The position numbers were made by a program, and so were the translations under genes. A stretch of 42,546 nt of DNA from IMG/VR virus record IMGVR_UViG_3300050016_000064, positions 1-42,546 of that record; one strand, written 5' to 3'. Below are positions 38,339 to 42,546 of the stretch, piece after piece. Under the pieces are notes generated by a model. It had not been told where the DNA came from. It did not search any database and saw only the letters and a program-made list of their open reading frames with translations. The DNA comes from a virus. How positions within the stretch are numbered: position 1 is the stretch's first letter; every line of letters begins with the position of its first letter.

Positions 38339-38586
38339 CTAAGCCTCGCTCTTCTGTTTCTTTCATCAGCCGCGTGCCTGTCTTTCCTGCATGTTCGACA
38401 ATTACGACCACCACGATGAAAATATGTATTTTCCACAGTGAGTTGTATTTTGGAATCTAAAGCTCGCTCGACAGGCCATCCCCGCCTGATTCTCTGAAGA
38501 ATGGTGGTTTTTCCAATTCCCAACTGTCGCGCCCAGGCACTTAGTTTCTGGGTCTGCCCACTACTTGTTATGAAAAGAGACTTCAC
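38311..38586 (-). CDS. Helix-turn-helix protein of the phage HNH-associated type (91 aa)
   Basis: GTG at 38586 follows GGGGAAGGAGCGGCAATT. Residues 8-45 (SGQTQKLSAWARQLGIGKTT, ILQRIRRGWPVERAL) are the short helix-turn-helix that often precedes HNH or AP2 domains in phages ('xLxEWsrxxGisxxTIxxRlxxGWsvExAL'). The nuclease part is absent. The C-terminus CRTCRKDRHAADE is basic with CxxC. It may be a DNA-binding regulator or remnant of a homing gene. Confidence 0.7.
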   Translation of the reverse strand: MKSLFITSSGQTQKLSAWARQLGIGKTTILQRIRRGWPVERALDSKIQLTVENTYFHRGGRNCRTCRKDRHAADERNRRARLRCQRLALKT

Positions 38587-38771
38587 AATTGCCGCTCCTT
38601 CCCCGCTCGCCGCCGCTGCTCTGCCGTCACTTCCTCGCGCACAATTTGCAAAATCGTCGGCGCCAGCTCCCGGATCACATGCCGTGCCACGGCCAAGCGG
38701 TCAGGGAGGATGGAGCCGGACATCTCCACTTTGGCGAGCAAGCGTCTCACGAGATCGTTTTGGGTCAGCAC
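38583..38771 (-). CDS. Small helical early protein (62 aa)
   Basis: The start is GTG at 38771, overlapping the upstream gene. The product (LTQNDLVRRLLAKVEMSGSI, DRLAVARHVIRELAPTILQI) is wholly helical with a basic C-terminus. No family recognised. Its stop overlaps the next GTG. Confidence 0.65.
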   Translation of the reverse strand: MLTQNDLVRRLLAKVEMSGSILPDRLAVARHVIRELAPTILQIVREEVTAEQRRRAGKERQL

Positions 38772-38974
38772 CGCAAGTCCTTCACGTAAACGTAAGAACC
38801 GCGACGAACATGCCAGAAATTACATTCCGCGCACGCTTCCGCACGGAATGGCCGATGTGACTCTGGTTTATCCCAATTGAATTCTATGGCGTAGTTCTTT
38901 GCGAGCTGCTCGGGCAAGCATGCTGCCAACTTATGCTTGTGAGTGATAATCTTCGAGGCTTCGATGTAGGTCAA
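38765..38974 (-). CDS. Small early protein with CxxC/H motif (69 aa)
   Basis: ATG at 38974 overlaps the replication gene's end. The product has a helical N-terminus (YIEASKIITHKHKLAACLPE) and a C-terminal AEACAECNFWHVRRGSYVYV with CAEC and H. The pattern is one I recall in phage proteins of this size ('CxxCxxWHxxR'). Function unknown. Confidence 0.65.
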   Translation of the reverse strand: MTYIEASKIITHKHKLAACLPEQLAKNYAIEFNWDKPESHRPFRAEACAECNFWHVRRGSYVYVKDLRC

Positions 38975-39549
38975 AGGGCTTTCCTTTTGAAGAACTCATC
39001 CAATTGCTCACTCATCCAGTTCCGGCCAGTGTTGGCTACCTTCCGGGCCTCAGATTCCTTTTCAAGTCTCCGATCCCTAGCATGTACGATTTGCCTTTGA
39101 TCTTCCTCGGAACGATGTGGATGGGGGGCGCGCTGGGGTTGCGCGGCTTTTTTCTTTAGTTTTACTTCTTGCAGTACTTCTTTATACGGTGTCACCACAG
39201 ACGCCTTATTTGGCCGAAAGGCGACACCACAGACGCCTTCTGCCTCGGAAGGTGTCACCACAGACGCCTTATTGAAGTACTTATTGACACGTATCGAGTA
39301 CCGGCCTCTCCCGTTCGAGGGGGCAGCAAATATGTATCCCTTCTTTCGTAGACAAGCCAAAACACGCTGACACCATCGCCCTGACTTCCTGATCTGTCCT
39401 GCAAGAGTAAGGGCGCAGCCATGCCATACACCTGATCTATAGTCAGCGTTGATAAGCAGGACGGTAAAAACACCATATTCCTCCAGGGTTATTCGACCGT
39501 CCTGCAAGTGATCTCGGACGGTACGCCTCAGTTTTACGAATCCTTGCAA
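38971..39549 (-). CDS. Replication initiation protein, winged-helix (lambda-O/DnaD-like) (192 aa)
   Basis: The start is TTG at 39549 after GGGGGAGTAGGAC. The N-terminal 95 residues (VKLRRTVRDHLQDGRITLEE, YGVFTVLLINADYRSG, ALTLAGQIRKSGRWCQRVLA, CLRKKGYIFA) form a winged-helix domain typical of phage replication initiators. The middle of the gene holds three DNA iterons read in different frames, followed by an AT-rich tract, as in lambda O. The C-terminus is charged and helical (EARKVANTGRNWMSEQLDEF), suited to recruit host helicase loader. No helicase gene is present. Confidence 0.75.
   Translation of the reverse strand: MQGFVKLRRTVRDHLQDGRITLEEYGVFTVLLINADYRSGVWHGCALTLAGQIRKSGRWCQRVLACLRKKGYIFAAPSNGRGRYSIRVNKYFNKASVVTPSEAEGVCGVAFRPNKASVVTPYKEVLQEVKLKKKAAQPQRAPHPHRSEEDQRQIVHARDRRLEKESEARKVANTGRNWMSEQLDEFFKRKAL
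39147..39270. repeat. Three iterons plus AT-rich tract, candidate replication origin
   Basis: GGTGTCACCACAGACGCCTT occurs at 39188-39207 and 39251-39270. A copy with two changes (GGCGACACCACAGACGCCTT) lies at 39220-39239. Starts are 32 and 31 bp apart, three helical turns. The middle copy is in a different codon phase, so selection is on DNA, not protein. A tract of about 40 bp rich in A and T (39147-39187) lies immediately on the downstream side of the gene. The layout copies lambda ori. Confidence 0.7.
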
Positions 39550-39552
39550 GTC

Positions 39553-39738
39553 CTACTCCCCCTCGGGTCGTGCTGCCATCTCGAGCTGTTGTGCTTCCGT
39601 TTCGTCAATTTCGCAAAGGCTATTAAGCAGATCCCAGTGAATGCGCACCTGGTCGCGTAATTCTTTCGCGTCGCCTCTCAGCCAAAAGATGAACTTTCCA
39701 TCTTTCGTGACTGTTCGAAGTTCGATCTCTGTACTCAT
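39553..39738 (-). CDS. Small hypothetical early protein (61 aa)
   Basis: ATG at 39738 gives MSTEIELRTVTKDGKFIFWL, then a charged helix with acidic tail (EIDETEAQQLEMAARPEGE). It is probably a small beta-hairpin plus helix domain. No family recognised. It lies just before the replication gene. Confidence 0.65.
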   Translation of the reverse strand: MSTEIELRTVTKDGKFIFWLRGDAKELRDQVRIHWDLLNSLCEIDETEAQQLEMAARPEGE

Positions 39739-39739
39739 G

Positions 39740-39961
39740 TCACGCGCTCACGACCTCGGAACGCACAAGCCGGTAAGCAGTCCTACGCTGGCCTTTTTGC
39801 CACACGTCCCGAAGTTCCACGGTATAACCTGCTTCCCGTATCTCGTGGATACGCCGTGTAAAGCTGAGAGAGATGCGCCCGAGGTCCCAGGCATCGACAA
39901 AGCCCTCGGTTGCCATCAAGCAGTCAAGGATTCTTACGCATTGCGGGCTTAGGTCGTTCAT
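39740..39961 (-). CDS. Winged helix-turn-helix protein (73 aa)
   Basis: ATG at 39961 overlaps the upstream stop. The sequence (CVRILDCLMATEGFVDAWDL, TRRIHEIREAGYTVEL, TAYRLVRSE) matches the common phage wHTH: helix, turn, recognition helix (SxxFTRRIHEIReaGY), wing and short strand. It is likely a DNA-binding accessory of replication or a regulator. Confidence 0.75.
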   Translation of the reverse strand: MNDLSPQCVRILDCLMATEGFVDAWDLGRISLSFTRRIHEIREAGYTVELRDVWQKGQRRTAYRLVRSEVVSA

Positions 39962-40143
39962 TTTCGGAACCTCTCTAGGATTGACTCAAGTTCGTTGTAA
40001 CAACTCTGCAAACATCGGTTATAGGCAGCCTCAGACGTATCTCCGTGATTGTCGCCATCGTATTCCATCAGGTGTTTTTCGGGATCTCGAATCCACGTCC
40101 TGCCTAGAGCAGTTAGTGAATTAAGAAGAGCTTCATCTCGCAC
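39958..40143 (-). CDS. Small helical early protein (61 aa)
   Basis: The start is GTG at 40143 after GGAGGGGGATGAA. The product is helical and acidic (LLNSLTALGRTWIRDPEKHL, AAYNRCLQSCYNELESILER). It is preceded by a 14-bp motif (GGCGCGCCCCGGAG) also found upstream of the next gene up. No family recognised. Confidence 0.65.
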   Translation of the reverse strand: MRDEALLNSLTALGRTWIRDPEKHLMEYDGDNHGDTSEAAYNRCLQSCYNELESILERFRK

Positions 40144-40152
40144 TTCATCCCC

Positions 40153-40166
40153 CTCCGGGGCGCGCC
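40153..40166. repeat. 14-bp leader motif containing GGCGCGCC, copy 1
   Basis: On the minus strand this is GGCGCGCCCCGGAG, the last four bases being part of the ribosome site. An exact copy lies at 40514-40527, in front of the neighbouring gene. Confidence 0.8.
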
Positions 40167-40171
40167 GCAGG

Positions 40172-40504
40172 CTATGTGCCCCATCCGACTCCTAATCCGT
40201 CGTCTGCCTCTTTTTGTTCCCGCAGCCATTTCCTGCATTCTTTCTCATCGAATCGTTCAATCAGCCCAATTAGTAACTCCCGCGCTCCCGGCCCGTTGGT
40301 GCAAATCGAAATGTCATAATCCGCTGCATATTTATGGCAAGCGAGAGTGAAAGAGACTTCGCCAGTCGTCAGAACCTCGGCCTCGATGGTAAGTCCGCAC
40401 ATAGCTATTTCTGTCAGAATCGGTGCCAGATAGTCCGGCGCATCAAACGATGTGTCACGTTTTCGGCCATCTGGCAGCAAATATTGCATGACATGGACTT
40501 CCAT
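40172..40504 (-). CDS. Hypothetical early protein (110 aa)
   Basis: ATG at 40504 follows GGAGGAGAAGTCA; an in-frame ATG at 40546 lies upstream of the ribosome site and is unlikely. The protein has strand-helix character (MEVHVMQYLLPDGRKRDTSF, LTEIAMCGLTIEAEVLTTGE) and an acidic tail (WLREQKEADDG). No family recognised. Confidence 0.7.
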   Translation of the reverse strand: MEVHVMQYLLPDGRKRDTSFDAPDYLAPILTEIAMCGLTIEAEVLTTGEVSFTLACHKYAADYDISICTNGPGARELLIGLIERFDEKECRKWLREQKEADDGLGVGWGT

Positions 40505-40513
40505 TGACTTCTC

Positions 40514-40527
40514 CTCCGGGGCGCGCC
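40514..40527. repeat. 14-bp leader motif containing GGCGCGCC, copy 2
   Basis: This is an exact copy of 40153-40166, upstream of the ribosome site of the gene starting at 40504. Confidence 0.8.
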
Positions 40528-40555
40528 AATTCCATGGAGATTTCACTGGCGAATC

Positions 40556-41344
40556 TCACGTCACGGCCACCAATTCCTCTTTTTTGTTCAGCCACTTCCA
40601 AAGGTCCAGAACGCTCAGAAAGCATTTGAATAGATCTGGCTCCGGTTCAGTTACAGGTTGTACCTGGAACTCTGGGTCAGTTTCCACCTTTGGCAGCCGC
40701 ACGATCATCCCATCGGCTTTCCCGTAAACGCCCATTTCTAGGAGCGCATGGCGGTAGGCCGCGTTTTGCAGGAAGGACTCTTGGTAGATGGCCTTACCTG
40801 TTTTCCAATCGAGAAGAGTTGGACGTCCGTTGACTTCGGCCAGCAAGTCCATCGTGCCGGCATATTCGTGCGTCTCGCTCCAGACCGGTTGCTCGCATAG
40901 AAGCGGTTTGAAGTTGACGGAATCTTTCCACCGCTCCCAAGCTGATACCGCAAGCATTGCGGGAGCGTCTATTACCGGGCATGGGCCTTGTTCATGCAGC
41001 AGTTGAGACTTGATCTGCCACTCAATCCACGCGTGGGCCTGTGATCCAATCTCGCTCGCTTTGGCCAATTCCTTCTGGCTCGCTTTCGTCTTGCCGAGCC
41101 TGCTTGTCAGCGTGGTTATCCAGCCGATCTTCGACATTCTGGGGGTGTCTATCAGCGTCTCGTACAGGTTCGCTGATTCCTCGATTATCATCTCCCGTTC
41201 CACTTTCGCGGCCCAAGCAATCAGGGCAGGTTTGCCGATGCAGCCAAGAATCGTAGTTACAGAAGGGTATTCCTTGCCCTTCACGTTGTAGAAACGGCTC
41301 CGGTCTCCCCATTTGTTCTCCTTTGCTACTCGTTTTGCGCACAT
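40556..41344 (-). CDS. RecB/Cas4-family PD-(D/E)XK exonuclease (262 aa)
   Basis: The ATG at 41344 overlaps the upstream TAA. Motifs of the restriction-like nuclease fold are SQAHAWIEW (H104), YAGTMDLLAEV (D166), TLLDWKTGK (D179, K181) and ESFLQNAAYRHAL (Q193, Y197). N-terminal PSVTTILG is characteristic of phage RecB-like nucleases. A role as a 5'-3' or end-processing exonuclease in recombination with the SSB-like partner encoded immediately upstream is likely. No iron-sulphur cysteine cluster of Cas4 is visible, so the Cas4 name refers only to the nuclease superfamily. Confidence 0.85.
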   Translation of the reverse strand: MCAKRVAKENKWGDRSRFYNVKGKEYPSVTTILGCIGKPALIAWAAKVEREMIIEESANLYETLIDTPRMSKIGWITTLTSRLGKTKASQKELAKASEIGSQAHAWIEWQIKSQLLHEQGPCPVIDAPAMLAVSAWERWKDSVNFKPLLCEQPVWSETHEYAGTMDLLAEVNGRPTLLDWKTGKAIYQESFLQNAAYRHALLEMGVYGKADGMIVRLPKVETDPEFQVQPVTEPEPDLFKCFLSVLDLWKWLNKKEELVAVT

Positions 41345-41889
41345 TAGAAAGGCACATCTTCCTCTGCGGCTTCGTAGGAATCCGATTCAGACTCGGAACT
41401 ATTGCCATTTCCGTTCGGGTGCTTTTCAAGTTCTTCTCGTCGGTCGCGTTCTTCCTGGCGAATGTAATCCTGGGGAATGGTCATTTTCTGCGCGCCACGC
41501 GGGAGCGGTAGGACAGCTTGCACATTAGCGTAGGTATTTCCCTTGGACTCGTTATGGATGATTTGGATTTGCCCGCACACGCCGAGCAATCTTTCCGGGT
41601 CAAATCCCATGAGTTCTTCCTTGGTGAACGCCCTGCCGCGCCACGCTTCTAGGAACGGGCGGAGTTTGTTGTTCTCGCCGGCGAGCGTGTAGCCAAACAT
41701 CCGAGCCACGATGTATGGGCGCCCATCTTCCATCGGCGGATCGGCGTCCACCACCCATCGAATCTGAATCATGTGCCGCGGTTTATAGAGGGCGGACTTT
41801 ACGATTCCCTTGTCCACTACATCCACGCACACTCCATGCCACAACCCTTGCGGCGCCGGCGTGAAGTCGCTTCCCTTTAACGGTTTCAT
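41344..41889 (-). CDS. Putative single-stranded DNA-binding protein (181 aa)
   Basis: ATG at 41889 follows GGAGGAAAACGAA; a start at 41940 lacks a site. The core is a beta-barrel-like sequence (GLWHGVCVDVVDKGIV, HMIQIRWVVDAD, ILGVCGQIQIIHNESKGNTY). The C-terminus is acidic and ends YEAAEEDVPF, like the acidic DDIPF tip of bacterial SSB that recruits partners. It is coupled to the exonuclease gene, forming a recombination or replication pair. I recall phage relatives with 'LRPFLEAWRGRAFT' (about residue 85). Confidence 0.75.
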   Translation of the reverse strand: MKPLKGSDFTPAPQGLWHGVCVDVVDKGIVKSALYKPRHMIQIRWVVDADPPMEDGRPYIVARMFGYTLAGENNKLRPFLEAWRGRAFTKEELMGFDPERLLGVCGQIQIIHNESKGNTYANVQAVLPLPRGAQKMTIPQDYIRQEERDRREELEKHPNGNGNSSESESDSYEAAEEDVPF

Positions 41890-41958
41890 TTCGTTTTCCT
41901 CCACAGAGAGACGCTGTAAGATTTTTGAGCCAGATATCAATTGCGCTGCGGACCGCGT

Positions 41959-42189
41959 TCACGATTGCACCTGAAACGTAAGATCGAAAATCCAATCACA
42001 CACCAGGCATTTGTATATGCCCGTTGGCCCGATCGGTTTCTGCGTGCTGAATATCTCAACAGTCACGCCCCCGCATTCCGGGCAGAAGTGGTAGGCAGCG
42101 CGGCGTTTGTGCAGCTCGGCCATCGTGATTTCCAGCAGATCGGCAAGGATTTGGTCAACGTCCATTTGCGCTCGCTCTAGGTTGCTCAC
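41959..42189 (-). CDS. Zinc-ribbon protein with helical N-terminus (76 aa)
   Basis: GTG at 42189 overlaps the upstream stop (GTGA). Residues 1-30 are helical (ERAQMDVDQILADLLEITMA). FCPECGG and, 25 residues later, KCLVCDW form the two CxxC knuckles. It is encoded between a small membrane protein and the SSB-like gene. Probable zinc-binding adaptor; function unknown. Confidence 0.75.
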   Translation of the reverse strand: MSNLERAQMDVDQILADLLEITMAELHKRRAAYHFCPECGGVTVEIFSTQKPIGPTGIYKCLVCDWIFDLTFQVQS

Positions 42190-42311
42190 TTCAGGCCTCC
42201 TGAAAGCGTGTACACACCCAGAAACAGCGAGCCCATGAATACGATCCCGCCCACCACATTCAGCAGGAACAGAAATAGATTGCGGTAAGATTCGAACATT
42301 CCAGGTTTCAT
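42186..42311 (-). CDS. Small single-span membrane protein (41 aa)
   Basis: ATG at 42311 overlaps the stop of the alanine-repeat gene. The product MKPGMFESYRNLFLFLLNVV and GGIVFMGSLFLGVYTLSGGL contains one long membrane span. It resembles the 50-residue membrane protein encoded at 926-1078 in being tiny, early and coupled on both sides. Confidence 0.7.
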   Translation of the reverse strand: MKPGMFESYRNLFLFLLNVVGGIVFMGSLFLGVYTLSGGLK

Positions 42312-42546
42312 GCGGCAATCATCCTTTCCACAAGTTCAAGGGCAGACTGCTGGAGTTTTGCAACTGTCGGAGCGAGTTTTTCCCCCGCCGCAGCCCACGC
42401 CGCAGCCCCCGCCGCAGTCCGCTCCGCATCCCGCGCCGCATCCCGCGCCGCAGCCCACGCCGCAGCCCCCGCCGCAGCCCCCGCCGCAGCCCCCGCCGCA
42501 TCCCCCGCCGCAGCCCCCGCCGCATCCCACGCCGCATCCCACGCCG
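42308..42546 (-). CDS. Alanine-rich tetrapeptide-repeat phage protein, C-terminal part (continues from base 1)
   Basis: In the frame AAWDAAWDAAGA the right-hand array reads as alanine-rich repeats and then leaves the repeat through GEKLAPTVAKLQQSALELVE to a TGA at 42310-42308. The segment is 79 codons plus two bases. The left half of the gene ends exactly on a codon boundary at base 1. Exactly one missing base (or 1 plus a multiple of 12) is therefore needed to fuse both halves in frame and in repeat phase. The non-repeat C-terminus looks like a normal amphipathic helix, which supports this frame over the arginine-glycine and cysteine-glycine readings of the same array. The stop overlaps the ATG of the next small gene at 42311. 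Confidence 0.8.
   Translation of the reverse strand, partial: AWDAAWDAAGAAAGDAAGAAAGAAAGAAAWAAARDAARDAERTAAGAAAWAAAGEKLAPTVAKLQQSALELVERMIAA
42382..42546. repeat. 12-bp tandem repeat array, right half of the terminal array
   Basis: This has the same GCCGCAKCCCVC unit as bases 1-198, with about 13 further copies and one diverged unit (GTCCGCTC at about 42417). It abuts the unique C-terminal coding sequence of the alanine-repeat gene. The total copy number across the junction cannot be read, because a break inside such a repeat usually reflects an assembly limit. Confidence 0.95.

Noticed and set aside
42319-42542. Arginine-glycine and cysteine-glycine repeat frames in the terminal array
   Set aside because: Alternative readings of the 12-bp repeat. 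The Ala/Trp/Asp frame continues at both sides into good non-repetitive protein and fits the operon overlaps.

Overview
The window reads as one essentially complete tailed-phage genome of about 42.5 kb, probably with podovirus (short-tail) morphology. It holds one copy each of a large terminase, a portal, a scaffold, an N4-gp56-type major capsid protein, tail-tube-like proteins, internal virion-type proteins, fibres and a lysis cassette. I see no rRNA, tRNA, integrase, repressor, DNA polymerase or RNA polymerase gene, so it is lytic or of unknown lifestyle and leans on host replication and transcription machinery. The host cannot be read directly. Fibre sequences with chitobiase C-terminal-type repeats and a 'CTATNTWT' module resemble proteins I associate with soil Acidobacteriota; that is an inference.

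The map is circular or circularly permuted. Both window ends lie inside one minus-strand gene that encodes an alanine-rich tetrapeptide repeat (AAWD/AAGA and similar) on a 12-bp DNA repeat. The two halves join in frame if a single base is restored at the junction.

Layout: (1) A leftward early operon starts at a leaderless-type promoter near 2857-2829. It runs 2822 to 1, continues from 42546, and ends at 34741. It carries a conserved protein with a RAMP-like glycine-rich loop, the repeat protein, an SSB-like protein, a Cas4/RecB-like nuclease, a lambda-O-like replication protein with an internal iteron cluster plus AT-rich tract, about eight tiny zinc-ribbon proteins, small HTH proteins and an HNH endonuclease. 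Most genes overlap by 4 bp. (2) A regulatory and mobile interval at 2823-5136 holds a second, non-coding copy of the 12-bp repeat, a rightward autoregulated-looking promoter with a zinc/RHH-like protein, a GIY-YIG endonuclease and a 317-bp AT-rich control region. (3) A rightward late block runs from 5137 to 34603. A glycan cassette (fused GT2-GT31 glycosyltransferase plus two methyltransferases) comes first. Terminase, portal, scaffold and capsid follow, then tail and internal virion proteins, fibres, an exported cysteine-rich protein, a run of small membrane proteins and an L,D-transpeptidase-like lysin. The two arms converge on a hairpin terminator at 34607-34654.

The most unusual points are the 12-bp and 5-bp GC-rich repeat arrays, the phage-encoded GT31-like domain, two genes whose only well-placed start codons are ACG and ATC, the iteron origin inside the replication gene, and a modular set of small zinc-protein genes sharing a 25-bp perfect leader repeat.
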